From Mangifera indica (taxonomy: Eukaryota > Streptophyta > Magnoliopsida > Sapindales > Anacardiaceae): a stretch of DNA of 64,000 nt. Under the pieces are notes generated by a model, which worked only from the letters and a program-made list of their open reading frames with translations, did not search any database and had not been told where the DNA came from. This document shows positions 10,631 to 21,385 of the stretch, piece after piece; position 1 is the first letter of the stretch, and each line of letters begins with the position of its first letter. Where the stretch lies: assembly GCF_011075055.1 (NCBI RefSeq), contig NC_058137.1, positions 23,483,463 through 23,547,462 of the forward strand, written 5' to 3'. The position numbers were made by a program, and so were the translations under genes.

Positions 10631-13600
10631 TTGTGATATTTGCTTGATTCAAGAGTTGAAAGTTGAAACAGAGAGGATGATATATTAAGTTAAAGTTAAG
10701 GTCGACAAAAAGATGAAACAAATTTTAGATTGGATTGGCACGGTTGGAAGATAAAAGAAATAACTCTGTCCGCGATCGGTAGATCAGCCTTCGTTTTTCT
10801 TTTTTTTGTTTTCAATTCGATTATTTATAAAAAAGGGGTTATCTATTTAAATAAGTATAGAAATAACCCTCAAACCCAAGTTACCTTTATAACCTTAAAA
10901 CTGATTTTTTTTAAAACTCATTTTGATCTGTGTCAAATTTTCCATACTTCGGTGAATTTTTCCCACTAAATGGGAAGAAGTTTATATACGTTTGCATTCA
11001 TAACAAAGATCTCATCAAATATGGGTTTAAAGGTTTCTGATTTTAAGGTTTTTTTTTATAATAATCAAGGATTTGCCTATATTTGTTAAACGAATAAATC
11101 AGAGATACAGTGAGTAGATCTATAACTACTGTATCAGATAAATAATGTTTCATAAACAGGATACTCATAATTATTACACTAGATAGATCAGAATTTTATA
11201 AGCATGATAAAGACTCGAATTCAAACTATTAAAGTCTTTTGATGTTAAGTTTTTTTAAAGTTTAGATTGAATTGGTTATTTTGTTATCAAGTTATGTTAA
11301 TGATATTACAATCGAAAATAAATTTGAATCGATCCATAGACAAATTGGTTAGAAATCTTGCTTCTTCAAGCTTTTAACATGCACAAATTATAGCTATGCA
11401 CGATGTTTCAACAAGTCAGTTATTATATTTAGCAAATTATTTTGTAATACATTTCAATTAGTGATGCATACACGACTTCATTATTATTTTTGGGTTCTAA
11501 GTCATTCTTAAGACTCTATACAGTTTTGAAGCTAAGAAAGATGAAGTTCTAGCAATTATTAAGCCAAAAGAAACATGCATTTTCAATTTTGGCCCAATTT
11601 CACTTTTGGGCATAGTCTCTTTAGTTGGACTCAAGAACCTCTTGTATAATTTGCTCTTTCAGCCTAAAATAAGCTTCACATGGTGTATTTCAAACTCAAT
11701 CTGCCCAAACCTCTTTTGAAATCCATTTTTAACTCAAACTTGTATATTTAGTTCGCTTAGAACTAAATGAAAGTTTGGTTGCAAAGTTAGGAGGTATTGT
11801 TTCTAAATTTAAGGGAAAAAAATTGTTCTATTTTGTCTTATATTCATTAATTAAAGAATTGAGTGTGATATGTAAGGGTGATTAAGCTTAATTTAAGGGG
11901 TTTTGGTAAAATTTAATTGATTTTTGCCTTGTATGACTATTTTGCCGCCAACCCTTTCATTATATAAAGGGTGGCCTCACACCATGTGTGAATTTACTCA
12001 TTATTAGAAATTTTACAAACTTTGTTGAGTAGCTTTGAAGCTTTCTCTTATCTTTCCTTTATCTAATCATTTTTTATGGAAGATTGATGGTGAAATTTTT
12101 TTTATGTCTTGGTTACATTTTATATTTATTTAGAGATCCAAATTAAAGTGTGTATGTGTGTTAATTCCGCTTATTATTGAGAGTTGTACTAAAATTATAT
12201 TTTTTACCACTGATTTTGAACAATATTTCAATTATTTTATCTATTAAATCTTGAGGTTCATCATAGCTTGAAAGAAAGTTTTTTGTGTTGTATTTATATT
12301 GATATGACTTTGGTTTGATTTAGAGATTATTTTGGCTACCCATTTGATTGAACAAGAAAACTGCACATATCATGAACAGTAAAAACTGTTTTCTTGATTT
12401 TTTTTAGCATTCCAACTTTTCATAACTCTTCCAAATCTTGCTAATTTAGGGTGTTTTTCGTCAATACAAATTTGCACACCAATACTTTTAATTTAATTGT
12501 TTATGTTGTTGATAATTATGGTAATTCATACAGTTGATTTGTGTGGATTGGTTAAAAGTTAGTTACAAATCTTTTCGTTTTATGCAGGGGTAGACCGAAC
12601 CAGAGTCAAAGATGACCCTCCTTAATTTGAAAAAAATTGTTCATAAGTTTTGACAAAATTATAATTACACCCCCATCCATTTGTATTAAACTTGGCCATT
12701 TTATACCAAAACTGCAATTTCAGTTTCATTTTCTTTGAACCTATGGACATTTCTCCCATAGGGCAGCTGTGTTTCTCACCAATTTACCATTTTTTCCACA
12801 GCTTCATCAATCTTCCTCCATGTCTATTTCACATTTCTGTTCAACTATTCGTTTAGGTCTTAATTTCATTCTCTGTTTGTTATTATGACTATTTGATTGA
12901 GTTGAGTTAGGACTTGAGTTGTATCAAGTTGTCAAGTTTTGTTTGAATTTAATTTTCGAACTGTTTATGAAGGTTCTTTATCATTTGGTTTGTTTTGGGA
13001 GTGATTTTTCGGAACTAGATTGGTTAGTTTTGGATTATTTTCTGGTTGTTCGAAGAAACGTTTGTGTGAATTAAGTTTGTTTTGTGCTTAACGATTAAGT
13101 CATATATATTAAGGTATTTGTTCTTAATACAAAGTAAAGTGAATGTTTTTTTATTTATTTATTAGCATTTTACATATGTAAAGTGAATGTACATTAGCTG
13201 CTCGATGGGTGTAGATGTTTCTCCAGAGTTCAATTGGTCATGAACTAAGATATTAGGAGTCTATGATTTTGGTTAGTCCAATGACTTGATTAATTAATTT
13301 AATTTCTAACTGGAGGAGAAATCAAGTTTCTCCCGAGTTGGATAATTATAAATATATTAGTTAATAAATATTTTATTAATATAAATATTTGTTTTTATTT
13401 TAAATTTTAAATTTATTAGTGTCATTTTAACTTTGACATCCTATAAATTTCACTAACGGATCCGCCACTGGTTTCATGGATACATTAGTTGAAGTTTGAT
13501 GGGTGGCATGGCTGAGTTTTGCATAGATGGTTTTAGTTTTATAGTGTTTCAATTGGGTGCAGAGAAAATGATCCTCCCATGGTAGATTGTGTTGGTTATA

Positions 13601-13860
13601 TGTGTACAAGAATATAAAATAGGTTGGTTTTCTGAAAATTTGATGAAGATGATTTGCCGTTTTGCTCGTTTTGAGGCCAGTAAACTAAATTCAATACAGT
13701 TGTTGGCTTCGGGGATCAACTTGGTAGTTAAATAATTCTAGTATATTGAGAGTTTAATTGTCAGTGAGGTTTATACCCAGGGAGGACGAGGTTTTTGGAT
13801 ATTTTGGTGGCTTTGCGTCACTCTTGTAAGAGTCAATAAATACATTTACTATACATAGGA

Positions 13861-14105
13861 TTGCGTTTAAATCGAATTTGTTTAAACTCAAATTTAGTTT
13901 GAATAAGTCTGAAACAAACTAGTGTTAAACAAGTTTGAGTTTGAGCTTGTGAGTTAAAAATTTTAATACAAAATGATATCGTTTTGATCAATATGTATTA
14001 AAACGATATCATTTTAATAACAAACTAGTTAAAAGTTTAAATTCAAAACAAGTCGAATTTGAGTTTAGCTGTAACAAACTCGACGAGCCCGAATTCGAGC
14101 GCTAT
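13861..14105. repeat. Family-2 palindromic repeat, copy 1
   Basis: The outer parts are rich in AAACTCAAATTTGAG-like words. The centre holds a perfect 16-bp inverted repeat, AAAATGATATCGTTTT at 13970-13985 and its complement at 14000-14015, with a 14-base loop. The same arrangement with the same loop length recurs at 40245-40515. It is probably a non-autonomous transposon; ends and target duplication were not defined. Confidence 0.6.
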
Positions 14106-14726
14106 TATATACAAATCAAATTGAATTTAAGTTTAATTTGATTTAAATCTAAGTCGACTATACAATATATATCACATAATATGATATATAATATAATATA
14201 TATCAAAAATAATAAATATATTAAAATATATTAAATTAATATAATATGATAAATATATTATAAGATATAATAAATATTATATATTACGATATATATTATT
14301 GACACAGATAAATATACTTTTTTAAAGAAATAAAGATATAATATATATGTATTTGAAAATTTATAAATTTTTAAAAAATATTTATGAAATTTTTTAACAT
14401 AATAATATAATAATTATAATTTTTTATTTAAAAAATATATACTATAATATAATAAGTAACCTACCATACAAAAAATAAAATTTTCGATATGCGAGATAAT
14501 GCATAATTAAATCGACCATGATGACTCTCATGGCAATACTTTTGATCGGACTTCTGAAATTTTTTTAAATTTATATTTTGTTTTTACTTATATTTAACAT
14601 TGATCAAATTCAAGGTTGAGGTGTCCTTTTTACCCTTAGGTGTTAAAGAAGGTTCCGGAAGAAATACTAACGTCCGTCGTCTGACCGTTGACACTACAAA
14701 AGCAATTAGATTTGTCTCTCTGGTCT

Positions 14727-14745
14727 AAACCCTATGCCAGGCCCA
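14727..14745 (+). promoter_or_regulatory. Telo-box-like and site II-like motifs upstream of the RDM4-like start
   Basis: AAACCCTA (14727-14734) and AGGCCCA (14739-14745) lie 17-35 bases before the ATG. Telo-box plus TGGGCY (site II) pairs are common in promoters and 5' UTRs of plant housekeeping genes. Being so near the ATG, they are probably in the 5' UTR, and function here is inferred. Confidence 0.35.
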
Positions 14746-14761
14746 AAGTCTCAGTCTCAAA

Positions 14762-17700
14762 ATGGCAGGCACCAGCGTAGAGAGCTCTTCAAATCCTCCA
14801 AAACCCACAAGCGACAGGCCTGTAATTGTTAGGGTTAAACGCAAAGCTACGCAATCTCGGGTGGACGCTTTCTGTAACTTACTCCCTCTTTATGCTTCTT
14901 GTTTTTGGGTTGCTTTTTAGTTGTATTTCAAAATGGAGGTGTTAATTAGATTGTAATTGATTGTTTTCTAAGGGCTTGAAATCAATGAACGCCCGTTGAA
15001 GCGGCCGTTGTTGGACTTTGAGAAGTTATCGATCTCTCAATCATCTGGGAAAGGTTAGTTTCGCCTATCTTATTTTATTTTTAATTGCAATCAATAGGTG
15101 ACTGGTTCATGTGTTTTGAATTATGTAAATGTAAGAATGATATCTTCAAGTCGTAAAATTTTGGGAAGTTTGTGTAGAAACTTTGCTGAAGATAAAAAAT
15201 GATTATAATTTTGGTCTGGGTTTTAGATTTTCAGCAATCTAGTTGATCCTAAATATGAAATTTATATGTAATTAGCTGCAAACTGGAAAAATTGATTTCA
15301 TGGTCATTTTCGTCAAATTTTTGTTATCATTTTATTTTATTTTTATTTTAATTAAACAATCAAGTGACTTGTCGGTGCATGTTAAATTGTTTGTTATAAT
15401 GTGATTTATAATAGTAAGAAACTTGTGTTCAACTGTGTGCAGAGCTGATATCATTAAGAGGCAAAAAATTTGGACAGTTTGTGCGGAAAATTGGCTAAAC
15501 ATAACAACAATCAGTAATTTTCTTGTATTAGTTTTTCTGTAATCTGAATCTTCTATTCATATGATTTTTTAACAATTTTTTTAGCAAACTGACAATTTTC
15601 ATTTCATGGTTTAAATGTGATTCAGTTTTTTGTGTACCTGGCTAATGCGTTGTTGCTGATTTGAAGCAGAGGAGTTGAAGGCTAAGAAGGTTTTTGTACA
15701 GCATGTGGAGACAGTTACCACTTCTGAGGCCACTGTTGAGATTGTGCAATCATTTGTGGTCAGTATCATGGTCTATATTATTGTTCTTTTGACTTATTAC
15801 ATTTTGTAGATAGGGTTTCAATTTTATGTTCTTCTGCCTCTCTAAGAAATTTTGCCACATATTGCTCAGTTCTCATTTTCATCTTACATTATGATGATAT
15901 ACTTAAAGGTTTTTTGATTTGTGACTCTTCCTTTTAGCTTTCTAATTCTGCTGATGCACATCATGGTGAAACAAAGAGTGAGGAACGCAGACGTTCTTTT
16001 AATAAAGAGAATGTAAGTTCCTTTTTTGTCTAATAACCAATTAGTGGGTACTTCTTTGATTTACATTTCAATTGATTTTCTCAGAATAATATGGTCATTT
16101 AATTACTCACTGTATTTAACATGTTAGTGTTCAAATTTAATGTCTGCAGAGGCAGGATCAGACCTTGATTAAAGCCAGGCATCAGCAGGAGGCATGTGAC
16201 ATGGCAGAGCTTTTAATATTTTGATTAATCTGATGACTATAGAATTAGTATTTCATTAACATACAAGGAGGACTGAATTTAAGCCGAGTTGGCTTGAGCT
16301 TGATTGCAGTTGGGTTCGATTGAGCTGAAAATGAGTTGCCATTACTCAAGTTTGAGCTCAAAAAATGTTTTTTTATTACAATAAATATATTAAAATTTAG
16401 GTTTTCTAATAAAAGAAAACATGGAAGTTGAAATGTGATGGAAAATGAAAATATTAGGCCTATTTATAACAGGTGGATGAGTGGTTGATATTCCTCTCTC
16501 TCAATGTTGGACATTAGGAATTAAGTTGCATGCTTATTTATAGTGGATGAAATGGGTTGTTGAAAATGCATATTTCCAATGTGGGAGGAATATCAACCAG
16601 TCACCCCAGCAATGCTAAAGTCCCAGATTGGAAAGATGCATTTTCTACAACCTACTCTATTCATTGTAAATAAGCACTCAACCCAATTCCTAGTATTTTA
16701 CATTGGGTGAGAGAAATATCAACTATAATCTTTTCATTTCTTATCACAATTCAACTGCCTTTCATATTTTCTTTTATTAGAAAACATAAATTAAAAATAA
16801 TAATAAATTTAATATTACTACAGGAATGAGTTGAGCTCGAGTTTGGCTCTTTATATCAAGTTTGAGCTTGAGCTTGGCTTTGTGAAAACTCGTCAACTCG
16901 AGCTTAACTCTTTTAAACTGCACCAAACTTGAGTAAGCCTAAACTCGAGCTCGACTTGAATTCACCCCTGCATACAAGGATTCTTTACTGGAAAGATTTG
17001 AACTTCTTTTTCCCATTATGCTATGAATCATATCAGTGGGAGTTTTATTCAAATTTCCATTTCCATATATTTTTGTGGTTGTCTGCCCATCAGATAGATA
17101 TATATTCTTCCGTATAAAATCCTTGTAGGGAAATCTTCTGTAGTTGCATTTATGTTTTTCATTAAACTATGCCAAATGCTAAATCATGCAATTGTGAATA
17201 GTATGAATTCACCTTATTTCCGTAATCCTGGTTTTTGTTAGGTTCTTCTACTTAATTCTTTGAGTGGTAATATATACTAAATATTTGAAGGGACCTATAC
17301 ATTATATACTAAAATTTGTGAACTCAAAGAAAAGAAGATATTCAAGCTTGAAGAAGGTAGCCACATATAATCACAATAATGTTTATTGGAAATAGAAACA
17401 CCAATGATTTGAATGAAATAATATAGTATGGTTGAAGAATTCTGGATTTAATAATTAATTAGATGGGTGTTAGATTATCAGTTTAGCATCCATGAGAAAG
17501 CTTAATGTGTTCCCTTCCTTCTTGAGCTTTTCGGTGTTGTGTTTCCTTGATTTGGTATTATAGATGTTCTTGCTTTTGTTTTTAGAACTTGCTAGGACCA
17601 AATCATCTTGTGTTTTAAAAGCCTCAATGTATGCAACCATAATATGTATATTGTACAACTTAACCTAATTTTGAGGAAATTGTTATCTTTTTTCAGCCAT

Positions 17701-19160
17701 TAGCTTTATTATAGAATCTTCTTTCAAAGTTGTTTGATTTTTGTAACATGATTTTGGGTTGAACAGAAAATACCATTAGCAAAAGTGGAAAACTGCATTA
17801 TAGTATCTACTATAGGATTTACTTCTTGAAAATGCATTCTATCTTATTCATTTTCTGTTGAAATTTCTTTTTATTTCTTATATGTTCCACTAGGTATTGG
17901 CAAAAACTGCACGCTTTGAACAAATATGGAGGAGCAGAACTAGAAACAAAGAGGAAATGAGTAATAAATCGTTACATGAAATGTGTCAGTTTTATGATAT
18001 TGTTCGTGTTGATGTTGAGCAAAAAGCCAATGAGGTGCAAAAGCAGAAGTAAGTTTGGTCATCATGGACTTTATCTCTTGTATGATATTTTACATGAAGT
18101 TGAAAATGATATACTCTCTTCTTATAGCAGAGATATATCATTGGAGGATAGCAGATTGTTGTCTAGTTATCTGCCTTTGCTGAGAGACTTTATACCCAGT
18201 GCTGCTGAAGAGATTGAAGCTGACATGCGCTCTTATATGTCCGCACAAGGTTATGCTTCTACTCTGTGTTCCTAGAAGACTATAACTTTACTAAATACAT
18301 TCCCATTGTCCTTAGGCAATTAGTTATCTGGTTTTAAGTGGTTTCAATCTTTTGTAAAGAAATTAACATCGACAGCTGGGTGCTACCTGATTTAAGAAAT
18401 ATTTTAGGCCAGAGTGAGAGGGAAAAGCTCATTTCTAGTTTGAGGGAGCCAGAAAAGCTCATTACAATGAAGTGAGCGCGGAAAAACCAGGGGTTACTCT
18501 CTTAGCCATTTTATTAAAATCAGAGGCAGTAACTGTTTAATTCTTGATTACTGCTTGATGGTTTATACTTCCATGTTTGTTCTCATTTTCAGATGATTAT
18601 GTCTATGACTATTATACTGTGAATGATGACATGAATGTTGACGAAGAAGATGCTTCACACTCATTTCCTCTGTAAGTGTTGCATACAATGTTATTTCTTT
18701 TAATGTGCCTCTTTTTTTTTCTTTGACATTGCTTATTTTTCTGGGTTTAGGGTCCAAGTTGATGAAGATGATTTCTATGATGGACCTGATGTATCAGAGT
18801 ATGATAGTGAGGATTCGAATGGTATCCAAATTTTTTGTCCTTGCTCATGGTTTTATTTGAATGATTAAATGATCCGAAATGACTTATATGTTCTTCTCTT
18901 GATGTTTCTCAGCTGAAGATAATCCCCGGAATGAATATCCAGATGAGATTTCAGAAGAGGAAGAGGAAGAAGGGGAAGAAGAGGAAGAAGAGGATGAATC
19001 AGAAGATGAGAGTGAGAGAGAGAGTAGCAGTGCTGCCAGTGATGTAGGCCGATTCAGTGAATATTATGACTATCTTAGTGATGACAGTCTTCATCTTGAT
19101 TATTATGGTAATGAAGAGGATGATGGTGATGATGCCAACAATTGTTATTCTTATCGCTAA
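14762..19160 (+). CDS. RDM4: RDM4/DMS4-like protein, Iwr1 family
   Basis: Ten exons: 14762-14873, 14973-15053, 15670-15758, 15938-16012, 16150-16191, 17894-18048, 18128-18249, 18593-18671, 18751-18821 and 18913-19160. They join to 357 codons plus TAA. Features in order: a basic N-terminus (VIVRVKRKATQSRVDAFW), a conserved helix (VLAKTARFEQIWRSRTRNKEE), SLEDSRLLSSYLPLLRDFIP, the Iwr1 signature DDYVYDYY at 226-233 with following DEDDFYDGPDVSEYDSED, and a Glu/Asp-rich tail (about 280-315). Yeast Iwr1 guides RNA polymerase II assembly and import. Arabidopsis RDM4/DMS4 also acts with Pol IV/V in RNA-directed DNA methylation. Intron 5 starts with GC (16192-16193), the only choice that keeps frame, and contains a hAT-like element. 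Exon 7 has a tandem TAGCAG acceptor. Length is close to the roughly 350 residues I recall for the Arabidopsis protein. Confidence 0.9.
16268..16970. mobile_element. hAT-like foldback MITE in RDM4 intron 5 (703 bp)
   Basis: Exact 8-bp direct repeats CATACAAG flank it (16260-16267 and 16971-16978), the hAT target-duplication length. The right end, read inward, is CAGGGGTGAATTCAAG. The left end is GAGGACTGAATTTAAG, matching at 12 of 16 and continuing into GAGCTC/CTCGAG-rich arms. Inside is a second inverted pair: GGTTGATATTCCTCTCTC near 16470 is complemented by GAGGAATATCAACC near 16590, and AATGCATATTTCCAATGTGG is complemented by the AGATTGGAAAGATGCATTTT region. No transposase is encoded. Confidence 0.75.
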
Positions 19161-20961
19161 TTGATGTCTATATAAGATTTTTCACCATACTGTATTGGAA
19201 ATTGTTGATTCTTGTTTGCGGTATCCTTTATGTCTGTAGTCTTTTTTACTAAATCTAAACCGAACATGATACCAACTCCAGAGGTAAACTGAATTCTTGA
19301 GTTTGCAGAATATTTGTATATAAATGTAATACTCTGTCCCTGTCAATCTTGGTCATTTTTTACATGCCTATTTAAGGGTGCAGCTCATTTACCAGAGAGG
19401 GAGAATTTTATTTCATTTTTCTTGTGTGTTTCGCTTACTAATGTAAATGGACATGTATGTCGAGTTTTAAAAACAAATCCTTTACTTTGAGATGCTAGCA
19501 TTTGAATCCTTTAAGTTAATTTTTATTGCCTGAATAGCTGGGTGAAATTTAGCAAAACATGATTTATTTGGTATAATGATCGTGGTTTTATTCATTCGTG
19601 CGATAGGTTTTCCAGTTAAAAAAGATAAAAAATACTAACATTAAACTATTTGTTCTCATCTATTCACATATTTCAATTCTTTGCATTATTCTTGTCAACC
19701 AAGCAAAACAAAGCCATCAATTTTCCATTGAAAGCTATGTGGTGGTAATCCAAGTCAACGTAGTGGTTCATGACCAGGCTGTCAATTGGGCAGCCACCGA
19801 AAAACTAGTTTTATTGCATTATTTAGGCCAAAGGACCTATTCCCACCCAAAGTATTCTCTCTTTACAAATTCTTACCTTCTAATCTAGAAAATCTTATTT
19901 ATTCATTAATGAACAGTTAATTTTATTAGTTTTAAGAATAAAATCATTATTTTATATGTAATATTAAAAATAAACTTAAATTTCATTTTCTTTTCTCCCT
20001 TGAACCTTAAAAATTAATTATTTCTTCTTATAGGCCAAATTTTAAAAAATGATATTTCACCCTTAAGGTTTAGTTTTCAAACTCTAGTGTTATCTTTAGC
20101 GTCATTGCTGGCGGTCTCTCCCTCCCAAAGCTTTCTCTCCCCCCGATGATCTCTCTTCTCTCACCTGAAAGCTTGATCAATGTCGAAGAAAGTTAGAAAG
20201 ATGAAGACAATGAAACTTTTTGTCTTCTCAAACGAAGACAAGATCTTCGTTTTCGTCTCACTAGCTTCATTTGACTCTAATTAGGAGTCTATATAAAAGG
20301 AGAGAGATTGTCAGAGAGAGGGAAGCATCGAGAGGAAGAGGCCGCCAACAATAATGTCTAAGATGGAACCAAAGTTTGAAAACTAAACTCTATGAGAGAA
20401 ATGCTATTTTTTAAAACTTGGCCTATAGATAGAAAATTGTTAGTTTTTAGGGTTTAGGAGGAAAAAAAGAAATAAAATTTTAAAGGGTTAAGGTTGCGTT
20501 AACTTTACTTTTCTATGAGTATGTAAATGAGATTTTTAAAATTAAGAAGTGATAATTTAAGACAGGAGGATACTTTGGGTGGGAAATAGTTCTTTGGCCC
20601 ACTATTTATCCCATTTTAGAGGTTACTGACTTTTCAAACATTGGCAGTTGAATTTTATTTTCCACTTTCTTTCAACGGGTTGGATGAATAATCCCTTAGA
20701 TTGGGGTAATTATATAAGTTCATTTCAAGAAATGCCCCAAAAAAATGTTGATTTTTAATTATTGCCTAATAATTAATATTCCTTTTCAGTTAAGACTAAT
20801 CTAGCTTGTTTCTTCCTTCCTTATCCCTTTCATTATTATTATTTGTTGCTTCTCCTATTAAAACACCCATTTGGGTAGAATTATATTTGCATAGTCATTG
20901 TCACAATTTAGCCTTTAAATATCTTAGACTTCTCACCAATTATTCCTGTCTGTAACTTCAA
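19161..20961. other. Intergenic between the RDM4-like gene and Yippee gene 1
   Basis: Bases 19161-19500 are probably 3' UTR of the RDM4-like gene, and 20600-20961 is the likely promoter of Yippee gene 1. Between them sits a 774-bp family-1 element (19826-20599). No other gene is seen. Confidence 0.6.
19826..20599. mobile_element. Mutator-like MITE, family 1 copy C (774 bp)
   Basis: Best-preserved ends of the family. GGCCAAAGGACCTATTCCCA at 19826 is mirrored by the right end, which reads inward as GGCCAAAGAACTATTTCCCA; similarity continues through ACCCAAAGTAT. The flanks CATTATTTA (19817-19825) and CACTATTTA (20600-20608) agree at 8 of 9. The interior has a pyrimidine-rich segment and complementary GAAGACAA/TTGTCTTC words but no open frame of note. 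Confidence 0.8.
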
Positions 20962-21385
20962 ATGGCAGAGTCTGGTGGTCGTCCCTTCTACAGTTGCAAA
21001 AATTGCCTTAATCCTCTCGCCCTTCACTCTGATCTCATCTCCAAAAATTATATAGTGAGTATAATAAACAGTCTATAGATCTTGTTTTCTTAGATTCTGA
21101 ATTTTAATCTTTTTTTCTGAAAATTATTCACTAATTGAATTTTAATTAATATATATATAGACGAAATCGGGGAAGGGTTATTTGTTTGCTCAGGCGATGA
21201 ACGTTGTCCTGGGAAGAAGAGAAGATAAGAAGATGTTAACAGGGGTTTACACAATTGCTCATGTTTATTGTAGCAAGTGTGGTGAAGAGTTGGGTTGGCA
21301 GTATTTACATGCTCATGATTTTACACAGAAATTCAAAGAAGGCAGCTTCATACTTGAGAAATTGAAGATGATTAAGGAATACTAG
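20962..21385 (+). CDS. Yippee-like protein 1 of a tandem pair
   Basis: Two exons, 20962-21054 and 21161-21385, joined at a phase-0 GT-AG intron to 105 codons plus TAG. The Yippee fold binds one zinc through C-X2-C-X52-C-X2-C, here C12, C15, C68 and C71. The C-terminal block GSFILEKLKMIKEY is typical. Yippee proteins are small eukaryotic zinc proteins, structurally like CULT/cereblon and Mis18 domains; plant roles are poorly defined. The usual [11 protein letters not shown] segment reads TKSGKGYLFAQ here, so this copy is more diverged than the one at 23846. The first ATG fits the family N-terminus. Confidence 0.9.

Larger units (their letters stand above)
10631..14761. other. Intergenic between divergent NSR and RDM4-like genes
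   Basis: The two flanking genes point away from each other. No supported gene lies between. About 11500-12620 is ORF-less and looks LTR-like, with a TATA-like ATTATATAAAGG near 11962, but no paired repeat or primer-binding site was proven. A family-2 palindromic repeat lies at 13861-14105. About 14110-14480 is extreme AT sequence (ATATA runs). Confidence 0.5.

Noticed and set aside
11500..12620. LTR-like block with a TATA-like motif
   Set aside because: No second LTR, target duplication, primer-binding site or coding region could be shown; left as intergenic.
14110..14480. Extreme ATATA-rich tract as a possible origin or matrix-attachment site
   Set aside because: Composition alone is not evidence; such tracts are common between plant genes.
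17976..18275. 99-codon open frame over RDM4 exons 6-7
   Set aside because: It reads through the GT donor at 18049 and is out of frame with the conserved protein in exon 6. The spliced model explains the sequence better.
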